A DNA stretch of 38,376 nt from Vampirovibrio sp. (GTDB lineage Bacteria > Cyanobacteriota > Vampirovibrionia > Vampirovibrionales > Vampirovibrionaceae): contig DAIDMR010000245.1 in assembly GCA_027448865.1 (NCBI GenBank), positions 1-38,376 on the forward strand, given 5' to 3'. The notes below the pieces were generated by a model. That model was not told the origin of the DNA. It searched no databases and saw nothing but the letters and a program-made list of their open reading frames with translations. Numbering within the stretch: the first letter of the stretch is position 1; each line of letters starts with the position of its first letter. Positions 20,101 to 28,977 of the stretch are shown one piece after another. The translations under genes were made by a program, and so were the position numbers.

Positions 20101-21299
20101 GCGGCGTTGGCCCACTGAATCAGGGAAATAAAACTCTTGCACTTGGGATTATCACTGGGGCGCTTGGTACCTGACAGCAACTGCACCGGGATGCCCCGCT
20201 GACTGAGGCGGCTGTGCAACTGATGGAAACTGAGGAAATCCGTTTTGGGCAGCACCAGACAAAAATCACCGGGGCTGTAGCCCGCCTCCAGCGCGTCCAG
20301 CACGTCCTCCACCACTTGTTCCAGTAGCTCCACCCGGGTCATAAACCCGTCGTTCAGGCTGACCATAGCCGGCATGGGCAGAAAGCCTTCCGTGCGCTTC
20401 CAGTTGGCCAATAAAGCCTGCCCCGCTTGATACGCACTGTCTTCTCGGGTTAAAACCACCGTCTCACCGGGACGCAAGGCTTTCAGGGCGTTCCAGTCGT
20501 AGGGATAGGCGTTTAGATACCCCCGTCGGGAGCCTCCATCCACATCCGCCGCCAGAACCAGCGTTTCCAAATTCGGGCTTAAAAACTCAATCAGGCGCTG
20601 CTGGGCCACAATGGTTTCATCCACATCATCCACAATCAAATGCCGAATCTCGCTTCTCAGCCCAGTGGACAGGGCGTTGTCCTTCTTCAGCAGGCTGTTG
20701 AAAATATCCAGCTGCTTATTGGGGTCCAGCACCCGCAACACGTAACTTTCAATATCAAACTGCTGCTCCAGCCAACTGACTTCCGCGTGGCACATCTCAT
20801 TCATCAGCACAGACCGTTCCTGCATGTCCTTGCGGGACAGCAGATTCTCCGAACGCAGGCGCAAGCGACGCACCATCTGCTTTAAAATATGCTGATCCGA
20901 ACCGGGAAAGTTCTCGAAAACGGTCTGCCCCTTCTGCTCGGACTCTTTACGCAAGCGGGCTAGCAACCATTTTAAAATCAGCTCGCTATCTTCCAGGCCC
21001 GATAATTCCGGGCGGATCACCGCAACCCCTTTTTTCAAGGTGCGACTGATTTCCTCCTCCACCAGCGGCCAGTAATTAAACAAAACATTGCGCACAAAAC
21101 CCGCGTAAGTATAAATGGGCAGCTGGGCCACCGCCTGTGTCCGACTGGCCAGCAGACGCTCAATAAATTTTTGTTGACGAGCGTGGTTGCTACAGAGAAC
21201 CAGCACCGACGACGCCGGTACGGATTGCAGCAATCGACTGGTTTCCACCACCAAACGACCGGTTTTGCCAGACCCCAACGGCCCTTCCACATACAACAT
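17145..21299 (-). CDS. Large UvrD/Rep-superfamily protein with two P-loop helicase modules (AddB-like + UvrD-like)
   Basis: 1384 aa; N-terminal GPLGSGKTGRL + LIVDDVDE; second module AVPGAGKTFVNVELL, AYIIEDEAQDSS, TGDTNQSI, VQVMSMHKSKGQEFDVVFMP, LIYVGLTRAKRALYLS. Confidence 0.92.
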   Translation of the reverse strand: MLYVEGPLGSGKTGRLVVETSRLLQSVPASSVLVLCSNHARQQKFIERLLASRTQAVAQLPIYTYAGFVRNVLFNYWPLVEEEISRTLKKGVAVIRPELSGLEDSELILKWLLARLRKESEQKGQTVFENFPGSDQHILKQMVRRLRLRSENLLSRKDMQERSVLMNEMCHAEVSWLEQQFDIESYVLRVLDPNKQLDIFNSLLKKDNALSTGLRSEIRHLIVDDVDETIVAQQRLIEFLSPNLETLVLAADVDGGSRRGYLNAYPYDWNALKALRPGETVVLTREDSAYQAGQALLANWKRTEGFLPMPAMVSLNDGFMTRVELLEQVVEDVLDALEAGYSPGDFCLVLPKTDFLSFHQLHSRLSQRGIPVQLLSGTKRPSDNPKCKSFISLIQWANAAQWKVYPSRWEIKTILMQGLGFQHLPDISGERLDQLSQAVGDWLGSNSEGFYPLPPLEVLPFALSGAALSRYELLGQWLQKAPALGFDQQLYSAFKELLAPCATERDGYADLNRIIQSYLRQREIYKGLTRSGQAPDTVAGQDFNRWWLEQVKSGTMADTPEMPEAVQPDALIIGTPQKMIDLEIYRKVQCWLDVSAREWARSDNAPLYNAWVHSAVWDGSNTAFSEEFNEAVIRTRAGHITRSLMLLATEKIQAYASELDDLGGTHMGLLKPRLLNVPELTQDLYTLERAVLRADQQPILGYQSGTMAISAVPGAGKTFVNVELLLELIQRGTPPERILVLTYMDSAAKTLLGRLKKKLAGVTNQLPVVSTIHSLAFRILAENDHAVLAGFLPDDMTILDDYGRGEILSKVALLTQPESTKNVMDWQRAIDRGINHCKMFGITEAAILRHIESQPGNFRLAEFLPAFKLYNHELHHSGSLDFTDLITKAVDILRCFPDIREKYQRQFAYIIEDEAQDSSRLLQEFIALLGGENPNLIRTGDTNQSITTTFSSADTSVFRDFVKNAQVPVHMVQSGRCAPEIIALANFWMRQASQLPGLEQAFEPVDMKPVPGQNPALLCSPTAELFDLDKMEESWLVERIQQIRTQQPEASIAILVRTNSQVNRVTAMLHQAQIPAVSLSEQLNVNPVFSFIVCTLKLLASPYDLSLQSQWYQLQVERLGLTESTSRKALMDSQPLLYESPLNLDDEMLRQWYYDFVDFSRQAAGGNVSALVVRIVDRFCTSVADRSNGYLCALMAQDILNTFQHMVHLSPLEIVLHQFEAFQKSWRGKKGFGEVLAQNASQVVQVMSMHKSKGQEFDVVFMPFLQAETFPHQVSSIRFDETDKLVQELDRIHFKGQGQLLEESYQQDKKREKIEEEARLIYVGLTRAKRALYLSAHLQTMTRYNKIRKVEPAAVFQALQAKLHPPLDNVVCIGDGEVQNAQAT

Positions 21300-21475
21300 C
21301 GCGTCCGGACGTGCCCTTTAGACCTGCCCTTGCAAGCCCGCCAAACTGTAACAGCACTACTATACCGGATTCCCGGAAAGCCCAACAGGGATCAATCTTC
21401 GGTTTTCGCTACTATTCAACCCACAGAATCAAAACATCGAGTCAGTAACCCAATAAACCCTTCCAGACAAAGGGT

Positions 21476-21619
21476 CTAGTTTGCGCCCTCACTGGGCAAA
21501 AATTGCCTTAAAATGGCCTCGCGATTCTTCCGAAACTGCAGATAGGTATCCCAATCCTTGGCAATCTGCTCTGATTCCTTCAGAAGTCGCTCCAGCTCCT
21601 GCTGCGTGATGCTTGTCAT
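21476..21619 (-). CDS. Small hypothetical helical protein (47 aa)
   Basis: MTSITQQELERLLKESEQIAKDWDTYLQFRKNREAILRQFLPSEGAN; divergent from fliW; short, so tentative. Confidence 0.45.
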   Translation of the reverse strand: MTSITQQELERLLKESEQIAKDWDTYLQFRKNREAILRQFLPSEGAN

Positions 21620-21826
21620 CATACGTTTGCAATAATCCCTCAGTCCCATTGCGTGCCTCAAGTCACTCTGTCATCGACCCAATCGTGGAAAAGTTTAGAA
21701 AAACTGGCCCATTTATGACTTTTTCTTTAAAATAGCTTATGGATTGTTACAATCTAGGCATCCCTGAAACGGTATTATACAAGAATGTAATCAAAAGTAA
21801 AAAGTTGGTGAGAATGGGAACCCCCA

Positions 21827-22333
21827 ATGGCTAACAAAATTATTCAAACCGCGCGCTTTGGAGAGGTCTCTGTTGACGAGGATCGCATCATTGACTTCAT
21901 TGAGCCGATTTTGGGCTTTAGCGACTCCGCGCGTTACGTGATTCTGGATCATGCAGAAGACTCGCCGTTTAAATGGCTCCAGTCCGCTGATGATCCTGAA
22001 CTGGCCTTTGTGGTGACCAACCCCAAGTTATTCGATATCGACTACGAATTTGCCTTGTCCGATGAAACCGCTGAACATTTAGCCCTGCACAGCGCTGATG
22101 ACGCTTTGGTGATGACCATCGTCAACATTCCGCAGGAAGACCCTAGTAAAATGACCACCAACCTGTTAGGGCCCATTGTCGTCAACCAGTCCAGCCGCAA
22201 AGCCCTGCAAGTGGTTTTACACGACAGTGGATACAGTACCAAAACCCGCCTGATTCCTGATGAAGTTCTGCAGCAGCAACCCAAAGGAGCGTCCTCGGTC
22301 TCATCTCCGGCTTCCGCTGATAAAGGAGACTAG
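21827..22333 (+). CDS. fliW: Flagellar assembly factor FliW
   Basis: FGEVSVDEDRIIDFIEPILGFSDSARYVIL...PFKWLQSADDPELAFVVTNP...NLLGPIVVNQSSRKALQVVL are FliW hallmarks; directly upstream of csrA. Confidence 0.96.
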   Translation: MANKIIQTARFGEVSVDEDRIIDFIEPILGFSDSARYVILDHAEDSPFKWLQSADDPELAFVVTNPKLFDIDYEFALSDETAEHLALHSADDALVMTIVNIPQEDPSKMTTNLLGPIVVNQSSRKALQVVLHDSGYSTKTRLIPDEVLQQQPKGASSVSSPASADKGD

Positions 22334-22338
22334 GACTC

Positions 22339-22599
22339 ATGCTGGTACTCACCCGAAAAACAGGACAAAAAATCATTATCGCCAATGAAATCGAAGTGAC
22401 CATCCTGGAAACCAAGGGGGATTCGGTCAAAATTGGCATTGAAGCCCCCAAGCAAATCACCATTTACCGGGAAGAAATTTTCGAGGAAATCAAAAAAAGC
22501 AACCGACTGGCCACTCAGGAGGCTGAAACTGCCCGCCTGAACAAGGCCATTGAGGCGGTTAACCTGATTAAAACCAGTCCTCCCACAAAGGAGGGATAG
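22339..22599 (+). CDS. csrA: Carbon storage regulator CsrA
   Basis: MLVLTRKTGQKIIIANEIEVTILETKGDSVKIGIEAPKQITIYREEIFEEI. Confidence 0.97.
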   Translation: MLVLTRKTGQKIIIANEIEVTILETKGDSVKIGIEAPKQITIYREEIFEEIKKSNRLATQEAETARLNKAIEAVNLIKTSPPTKEG

Positions 22600-22603
22600 G
22601 CCG

Positions 22604-23344
22604 TTGGCTGTCTTCTCTCAACTTAATGAAGCCAGAGATCTTTTGTTCAGAGAGAGAAAGGCCCCGGCAGCCGAAGAATCGCTACGCCTGTTGATGAAGC
22701 AGGCTACAACATGCACTGTTGAAGAGAAACGAGCCCTGTATGAGCTGATGGGGCTGGCACTGAGGGCGCAAGGGCGTTTCGAGGAGGCTGCAGATCTCTA
22801 CGTCCAGATCCACGATTACTACCAGAGTGGCTACTGCGCCATGTTGCAGGGAAAAGCCCCGGCCATGCAACAGTCCTGGAGCAAGGTACTGAGTCAACGT
22901 CAAAACCACTGGTGCGTGTCCCTGTATGGATTAATCAGCGGCCAACTCCGAACCGTGCCCACCATTTTTCAGATCCGCAACCACATGGAAAGCGATATCG
23001 CCAACCTGATTGCGGCCAATCGCACCGATTACCTGGAAAATTACCTGAATTACGTGGATTTCCTGACTCAAGTCAACCTGGAGGCACCCAAATTTGCCGG
23101 ACGCGCCCTGATGAACGCCAATTGGCTGGATAGAGCGGGTACGTACCTACTGCAAGGCCAAAAAGCCTTACCCAACGACCCTGAAATTTACTTTCATCTG
23201 GGACAATACAGCGTGGCCCTGATGCACCTGAAAGAGGCTCGCCTGATGTTGAATCAGTGCCTGCTCATCAGTCCGACCTATCGCCCCGCCAGTGACTTAT
23301 TGGAGACGTTAACCGATCATTCCCCGAAAAGTATTAAGCAATGA
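22604..23344 (+). CDS. TPR-like protein of unknown function
   Basis: 246 aa, TTG start at 22604 after SD 'aaggaggg'; TPR-like helices (LYELMGLALRAQGRFEEAADLYVQIHDY; PEIYFHLGQYSVALMHLKEARLMLNQCLLISPTY). Confidence 0.78.
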   Translation: MAVFSQLNEARDLLFRERKAPAAEESLRLLMKQATTCTVEEKRALYELMGLALRAQGRFEEAADLYVQIHDYYQSGYCAMLQGKAPAMQQSWSKVLSQRQNHWCVSLYGLISGQLRTVPTIFQIRNHMESDIANLIAANRTDYLENYLNYVDFLTQVNLEAPKFAGRALMNANWLDRAGTYLLQGQKALPNDPEIYFHLGQYSVALMHLKEARLMLNQCLLISPTYRPASDLLETLTDHSPKSIKQ

Positions 23345-24048
23345 CGACCCATAAAACCCTTAGCATCCTGATCCCCGTATTCAACGAGATTCGCTTCCTG
23401 AGTGCCCTGCTGGAAAAAGTGAACGCGGTGGATTTCTGCGGCCTGCAAAAGCAAATCATTCTGGTGGATGATGGTTCCACCGACGGCACCCGCGACCTGT
23501 TAAAGCGCTATGAGGGACAACCACCCTACACGGTGCTGTATCACGCCCACAACCAGGGAAAGGGGGCCGCCCTCAGAACGGCCATTCAGCATGCCAGCGG
23601 GGAGATTATCGTCATACAGGACGCCGATTTGGAGTACGACCCCAAGGACTACCCGGAGCTGATTCAACTCATTCTGGATGGCAAGGCCGATGTGGCTTAT
23701 GGCAGCCGTTTAACCGCCGGGAAGCCGGTTCGGGCCTTCAACGTGCTGCACTATTTTGGCAATAAATTTCTGACTTTTATGACCAACATCCTCTACAACA
23801 CCACCCTGACCGATATGGAAACCTGTTACAAAGCCTTCAAAGCCGAGTTCCTGAAAGACGTGATCATTCGTTCCAACCGGTTTGATTTTGAGCCGGAAAT
23901 TACGGCCAAGGTACTGAAACGGGGAGCCAGATTATACGAAGCCCCCATTTCCTACAGTGGTCGCAACTTTGATGAAGGCAAGAAAATTACCTGGCGGGAC
24001 GGCATTTCCGCCCTGTGGACGCTGGTGAAGTATCGCTTCGTTGATTAA
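23341..24048 (+). CDS. Family 2 glycosyltransferase (dolichol-phosphate mannosyltransferase-like)
   Basis: LSILIPVFNEIRFLSALLEKV, ILVDDGSTDGTRDLL, NQGKGAALRTAIQHASGEIIVIQDADLEYDP; ATGA overlap with the upstream ORF. Confidence 0.92.
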   Translation: MTTHKTLSILIPVFNEIRFLSALLEKVNAVDFCGLQKQIILVDDGSTDGTRDLLKRYEGQPPYTVLYHAHNQGKGAALRTAIQHASGEIIVIQDADLEYDPKDYPELIQLILDGKADVAYGSRLTAGKPVRAFNVLHYFGNKFLTFMTNILYNTTLTDMETCYKAFKAEFLKDVIIRSNRFDFEPEITAKVLKRGARLYEAPISYSGRNFDEGKKITWRDGISALWTLVKYRFVD

Positions 24049-24114
24049 GCGCCAAGCGATGTCTTAACTCAGCCGCCCTAAAGCAGTGAAAACCCTGTAA
24101 TAAGGGTACCGGAC

Positions 24115-25005
24115 TTACTCCAAATCCAGACCCACATCAATGGACGGAACGCCCAGGGTAATTTTACTGGTGGAAATCACTTCCACCCCGGTTTCAGCGT
24201 AAGCCCGAATGGTGTCCAGGCTAATACCGCCACTGGCCTCGGCGATGGCCCGGTTCTGGATAAGGCTCAAGGCCTCCCGGATGGTGTCAGGGCTCATATT
24301 ATCCAACAGAATAATATCGGCACCCGCTTCTACCGCTTGCTGGACTTGCGCCAGGGTATCCGCCTCCACCTCAATCTTTGTGGTGTGTGAAATTTTGGCT
24401 CGCAGGGTCTTTACCGCCACTGCAATGACCTGATTGGGGTTGATATCGCCCAGCACCTGCAAGTGATTGTCTTTTAGCATCACGCAACTGCCCAGATTAA
24501 ACCGGTGCGGCACTCCGCCCCCATGAAGAACGGCCTGCTGCTCCAGAAGACGCAGACCGGGTGTGGTTTTCCGGGTATGGGTAATCCTGGTGTCAGTCCC
24601 GCTGACCGCCTCTACATAACGCCGGGTCTCGGTGGCCACCCCGCTCAGGTGCTGCAAAAAGTTCAAGGCGGTGCGCTCCGCTTTGAGAATGGACGCCATG
24701 GCCCCCTGCACCTGTGCTATGACCTTACCGGCCTGTGCAACATCCCCATCCTGAAGCATCGGGGTAAACACCAAGGCCGGATCCACCATTTGACAGACCA
24801 GACCGGCCACAGTCAAGCCGGAAACCACACAATCCTGACGCACCCGGAACAGGGCCTGCTTTTGCAACCGGGCCAGTTTCGGCAATGAGTCCGTCGTGAT
24901 ATCCCCCTGAGCCAGGTCTTCCAGCAGGGCGGTACGGACAATGTCCTGAATCGCCAGAGACTCTGCGTCCAGAGGTGTCTGATTCAAAGGGAACACCGGG
25001 ATCAT
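24115..25005 (-). CDS. nadC: Nicotinate-nucleotide pyrophosphorylase (carboxylating)
   Basis: ALLEDLAQGDITTDSL, AERTALNFLQHLSGVAT, TRKTTPGLRLLEQQAVLHGGGVPHRFNLGSCVMLKDNH, IEVEADTLAQ. Confidence 0.97.
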   Translation of the reverse strand: MIPVFPLNQTPLDAESLAIQDIVRTALLEDLAQGDITTDSLPKLARLQKQALFRVRQDCVVSGLTVAGLVCQMVDPALVFTPMLQDGDVAQAGKVIAQVQGAMASILKAERTALNFLQHLSGVATETRRYVEAVSGTDTRITHTRKTTPGLRLLEQQAVLHGGGVPHRFNLGSCVMLKDNHLQVLGDINPNQVIAVAVKTLRAKISHTTKIEVEADTLAQVQQAVEAGADIILLDNMSPDTIREALSLIQNRAIAEASGGISLDTIRAYAETGVEVISTSKITLGVPSIDVGLDLE

Positions 25006-26612
25006 ACAATCGAGGCTCCGGCAAAGACATCGGTGGATAAAGCGGGCGCTGACTCCGGAAAATCCAGTCGCGTATGAGCGCCCCGGCTTTCACAACGCGC
25101 CAGGGCCGCCTGGGCAATCAATCGGGCCACTTTCAACTGACTCATCAGCTCAAAGCCAACCGGAATCACCTGCTGCCAGTGATTGACCATTACCTGCGTT
25201 TCCAAAGTCTCAAGCTCAGCCAAAGCCAGCTCAAGCCCCTTACCGCTCCGCAAAATGCCCACCTGCTGCCACATCAGGTCATGAAGTTTCCCTAAAGCCT
25301 CAAACATGGCTGGCTGAGACTCATAACCATACTGACCCGATGAGACGGTGGGTACCTGCTCAATCAGTACCTGGGGATTTTCCCCGATATAACGGGCCAC
25401 CCGTCGGGCCAAAACGACACACTCCAGCAGGGAGTTGCTGGCCAGGCGATTGGCACCGTGTAAACCGGTGTAAGCCGTTTCTCCAACGGAATACAGTCCG
25501 GGAACTGTTGTTTTGCCTTCCACATCCACGGTAATCCCCCCCATAAGGTAGTGGGCGGCAGGGGCCACCGGGATCCAGTCCTTGCGAATATCCACGCCAA
25601 ACTTCAAGCAACTGCTTAAAATGGTGGGAAAGCGCTTTTCAATGGTCTCCGCAGGAAGGTGCGTAATGTCCAGATAAACATAAGGCAGATGCGCGGCGCG
25701 CATCTCAGCGTAAATGGCCCGGGTCACAATATCCCGAGGGGCTAATTCACCATCGGGATGATACTTCCGGGCAAACAGTTGCCCTTCCCGATCTCTGAGC
25801 AGGCCCCCTTCCCCCCGCAGGGCTTCGGAGACCAGAAAATGAAGCTGCCCGTCGGCGTAAAAAGCAGTCGGATGGAACTGAATGAACTCCATATTCTCAA
25901 TAGCGGCACCCGCTTGGGCAGCCAGGGCGATCCCGTCTCCGGTGGCAATGGCCGGATTGGTGGTGTGGCTGTAGATTCGCCCGATTCCACCGGTGGCTAG
26001 CACCGTGTGGGGACTGTACACCACCACCTCCTCACGCTTGTGGTAATCGACGGCCCGGCAGCCCTGACAAACGCCATCCACCAGCAGCAGCTCCACCACC
26101 TGAGCATACTCCATGACCTCAATCAGGGAATTCTTGCGAACCTTGTCGATCAAAGCCATTTCCACGGAGTGACCGGTGGCATCACCACCCGCATGCAAAA
26201 TCCGCTGGACACTGTGAGCGGCCTCTCGGGTTAAAGCCAGCTGATTATCCGGGTTTCGATCAAAAGGAACCCCGTAAAGCAGTAAATCTTCAATGGAGGC
26301 GTACCCCTCAGCCAAAATAGAGCGAGCAGACTGTTCGTTGCACAGCCCGGCTCCGGCCCGAATGGTGTCCTGCAGGTGCAAGTCGAGGGAGTCATCCGGA
26401 TTCGATGGCAAGACGGCGGCAATCCCACCCTGAGCGTAACGGGAGTTGCTTTCATCCAGTGCGGATTTGGTAATCAACAGCGTTTCTACGCCTGCTTCCG
26501 CTAATTTTAAAGCTGTAAACAAACCAGAAATTCCCGTACCCACTACAAGTGCGGAAACTTGCCTGACCGAAAAATGAGGGTTGTTCATGAAGGCGGGATG
26601 CTGCTTAAACAC
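25002..26612 (-). CDS. nadB: L-aspartate oxidase
   Basis: VVGTGISGLFTALKLAEAG, SRYAQGGIAAVL, HAGGDATGHSVEMAL, HPTAFY, ALRGEGGLLRDREG, YSVGETAYTGLHGANRLASNSLLECVV. Actual start may be at MNNPHF (26588). 4-bp overlap with nadC. Confidence 0.96.
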   Translation of the reverse strand: MFKQHPAFMNNPHFSVRQVSALVVGTGISGLFTALKLAEAGVETLLITKSALDESNSRYAQGGIAAVLPSNPDDSLDLHLQDTIRAGAGLCNEQSARSILAEGYASIEDLLLYGVPFDRNPDNQLALTREAAHSVQRILHAGGDATGHSVEMALIDKVRKNSLIEVMEYAQVVELLLVDGVCQGCRAVDYHKREEVVVYSPHTVLATGGIGRIYSHTTNPAIATGDGIALAAQAGAAIENMEFIQFHPTAFYADGQLHFLVSEALRGEGGLLRDREGQLFARKYHPDGELAPRDIVTRAIYAEMRAAHLPYVYLDITHLPAETIEKRFPTILSSCLKFGVDIRKDWIPVAPAAHYLMGGITVDVEGKTTVPGLYSVGETAYTGLHGANRLASNSLLECVVLARRVARYIGENPQVLIEQVPTVSSGQYGYESQPAMFEALGKLHDLMWQQVGILRSGKGLELALAELETLETQVMVNHWQQVIPVGFELMSQLKVARLIAQAALARCESRGAHTRLDFPESAPALSTDVFAGASIV

Positions 26613-26806
26613 AACTTCGAAATTATTTGGTGATTATAGCCTAAGACACCGCGAATTTCTTTTGATTTCCTCATAATCGTACTGATATCTCATGAATACC
26701 GGTTCTCGACCCAGGCACCGCAAGCCTTGAGGGCATATTGGCCCCGGGCAGAAAAAGCTGCTAGACTGATAAGCAAACAGAGGGGAGGAGGGTTTAACAC
26801 ATCGCA

Positions 26807-28819
26807 ATGGAACACAGCGCCCTGGATGCTTCCGTTTTGGTCTTACTGGCTCTGATTTTCTCCATTGGAGCAATTTTTGCCTATATCCTGCAACGGTTTC
26901 ACCTCCCTACCTTTCTGGCTTTCATCCTCACCGGCATCCTGCTGGGCCCCAATGCCCTGAATCTGGTTCATGTTCAAGAAATCCAGACCATGGCCCAGGT
27001 GGGCATCATTTTCCTGTTGTTCATTGTCGGGCTGGATCTTTCCGTGGACAAGCTGCGCCAGCTGCGATACCAGGCACCGCTGGCAGGCCTGATGCAATTG
27101 GGGCTGACCGCGCTGGCCCTGACGCTGGCCCTTCATTTTCTGGGAAAGTTTCCGTGGCAACTGGCCTTTCTGGTAGGCTCTATCCTCTCTCTGAGCAGTA
27201 CGGCCATCGTGTTGAAGAGCCTGGAAGAGCACCGGGAAACCGATTCAGACCACGGACGGCTGATTCTCGGGGTGCTAATCATTCAGGATCTCTCCATTAT
27301 TCCGCTGATGGCCTTAGTCCCCTCCTTAACACAGCCTTTCACCAGCGAAACCACCACGCAACTAGCCTGGATCACATTTAAGGCACTTATATTTGGGGCC
27401 ATAGCCGTTACCATCAGCCTCAAGGTCGTTCCTGTCTTTCTGGATCGACTGGCATCCACCAATAAAAAAGAAGTGTTTACCCTGGCATTGGTCTGTATTG
27501 GGCTGGGCATGGCGCTACTCACCCATCAAATGGGCCTGTCCTATGAAGCAGGGGCGTTCGTAGCGGGTCTCGCCCTCAGCCGCAGTCTGTTTTGCAGGCA
27601 GGTCATTGCCGACAGTAAAGCATTCCGGGACGTTTTTATTACCCTGTTCTTTGTCTCGATGGGTCTCCTGTTTGATGTGCGATTTTTATTGCAGAACGGA
27701 TGGCTGGTGCTGGGAGCGACCACCCTCCTGATCCTCCTCAAAGCAGTGTGTGCCTACACAGCGGTTCGCGTCTTGCGCTTTCCGCACCGCACCGCTTTGT
27801 GGGCGGGACTGTCTCTCTTTCAGGTAGGGGAATTCTCCTTTGTGCTACTGGGAAGAACCCTGGACACCATCAGTCAGGTACCCAGCTGGCAGGAGCTTCT
27901 TGGATTCTGGAACCCCATTATTATCGATGCCATTATCATTTCCATGTTTCTCACCCCCCTTGTGCTTCGCCTGATTCACAGCTTAAGCAGTCCATACCTG
28001 AAAGCCCGCCTAAGAAGGGCAAAAACAACTATAGAATCAGAGGAACAGGCAACAAGTCCGCTGGATCACGTCATTATTGCCGGTTATGGCCCGATTGCCC
28101 GGAACCTGGCCACCGCCCTGGAAGAGCAGGGTATTTCCTATGTGGTAGTGGAAACCAACCTGAAGACCGTCCGCAAACTCAAGGCCCGAGGAATTACCTG
28201 TGTGTACGGCGACATCTCACGCCGGGAGATACTGGAATTTGCAGGTATCGAGCAGTCCACCATTCTGGCGATTACCTTCCCCGACATCCGAACCGCAGAA
28301 TCAACCGCCCAGCTGGCCAAGCAAATTAACCCCAAAACCTATTGCATGGTCCGTTCAAGATACCGGGCGGACATTGATCGCCTCCATCGCATCGGGGTGG
28401 ACAGCATCATCTACGAAGAGTTTGAAACCAGTATCAGCTTTATTTTCAACATTATGAACCATTTACACTACCCGGTTCTAGAGACGGATCGCCTGATTAC
28501 CCGGGTTCGACAACTGGAAAACAATCTGCACAGAGCGCCTGTCACCAGGGAGCATACCATTTTTGGACGCTTTAGCCTCCTGGAAGGCACTCAAATCCGC
28601 TGGCTGCTAGTCGCCACTGGCAGCGAACTGGCCGGAAAGAGCCTGAAAGAAGCCAAGATCCGCCAAAAGACCGGGGTCAACGTAATCGCACTGGTGCAGG
28701 GACAAGAAAAAGTTCAGGTGGCCGCCGATCCCGATTTGATCCTGCGCGCTGAAGACATACTGGTGGGCGCCGGAACCCTCTCCCAGTTGCAGGCCCTGGA
28801 AAATTTACTGTCCCCTTGA
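26807..28819 (+). CDS. CPA2-type monovalent cation:proton antiporter with TrkA-N/TrkA-C domains (KefB/YbaL-like)
   Basis: 670 aa; multiple TM helices, GIIFLLFIVGLDLSVDKLRQLR, SLSSTAIVLKSLEE; VIIAGYGPIARNLATALEEQGISYVVVETN (TrkA-N Rossmann); C-terminal TrkA-C. Confidence 0.93.
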   Translation: MEHSALDASVLVLLALIFSIGAIFAYILQRFHLPTFLAFILTGILLGPNALNLVHVQEIQTMAQVGIIFLLFIVGLDLSVDKLRQLRYQAPLAGLMQLGLTALALTLALHFLGKFPWQLAFLVGSILSLSSTAIVLKSLEEHRETDSDHGRLILGVLIIQDLSIIPLMALVPSLTQPFTSETTTQLAWITFKALIFGAIAVTISLKVVPVFLDRLASTNKKEVFTLALVCIGLGMALLTHQMGLSYEAGAFVAGLALSRSLFCRQVIADSKAFRDVFITLFFVSMGLLFDVRFLLQNGWLVLGATTLLILLKAVCAYTAVRVLRFPHRTALWAGLSLFQVGEFSFVLLGRTLDTISQVPSWQELLGFWNPIIIDAIIISMFLTPLVLRLIHSLSSPYLKARLRRAKTTIESEEQATSPLDHVIIAGYGPIARNLATALEEQGISYVVVETNLKTVRKLKARGITCVYGDISRREILEFAGIEQSTILAITFPDIRTAESTAQLAKQINPKTYCMVRSRYRADIDRLHRIGVDSIIYEEFETSISFIFNIMNHLHYPVLETDRLITRVRQLENNLHRAPVTREHTIFGRFSLLEGTQIRWLLVATGSELAGKSLKEAKIRQKTGVNVIALVQGQEKVQVAADPDLILRAEDILVGAGTLSQLQALENLLSP

Positions 28820-28830
28820 ACACAGAGTCC

Positions 28831-28857
28831 TTGCCAGAAATTTGTTTATGTTAAAAT
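28831..28857 (+). promoter_or_regulatory. Putative promoter of the rimP-nusA-infB operon
   Basis: TTGCCA then extended -10 TGtTAAAAT (28849-28857); 15-nt spacer. Confidence 0.45.
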
Positions 28858-28861
28858 CGGC

Positions 28862-28920
28862 ACTACTTCTTGATGATTGTCAGAAGTGGGTCAACGAAAA
28901 AAGGCCCACTTCTTTTGTTA
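28862..28920 (+). promoter_or_regulatory. Leader with mutually exclusive hairpins (attenuator-like)
   Basis: ACTTCT(28865)/AGAAGT(28882) versus AGAAGTGGG(28882)/CCCACTTCT(28905) followed by a T-rich tract. Confidence 0.5.
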
Positions 28921-28977
28921 AGAGAAAAAATCAACACTTAAATTAACGCAACACCTTTCAGGAGTACGCAATCCGGC

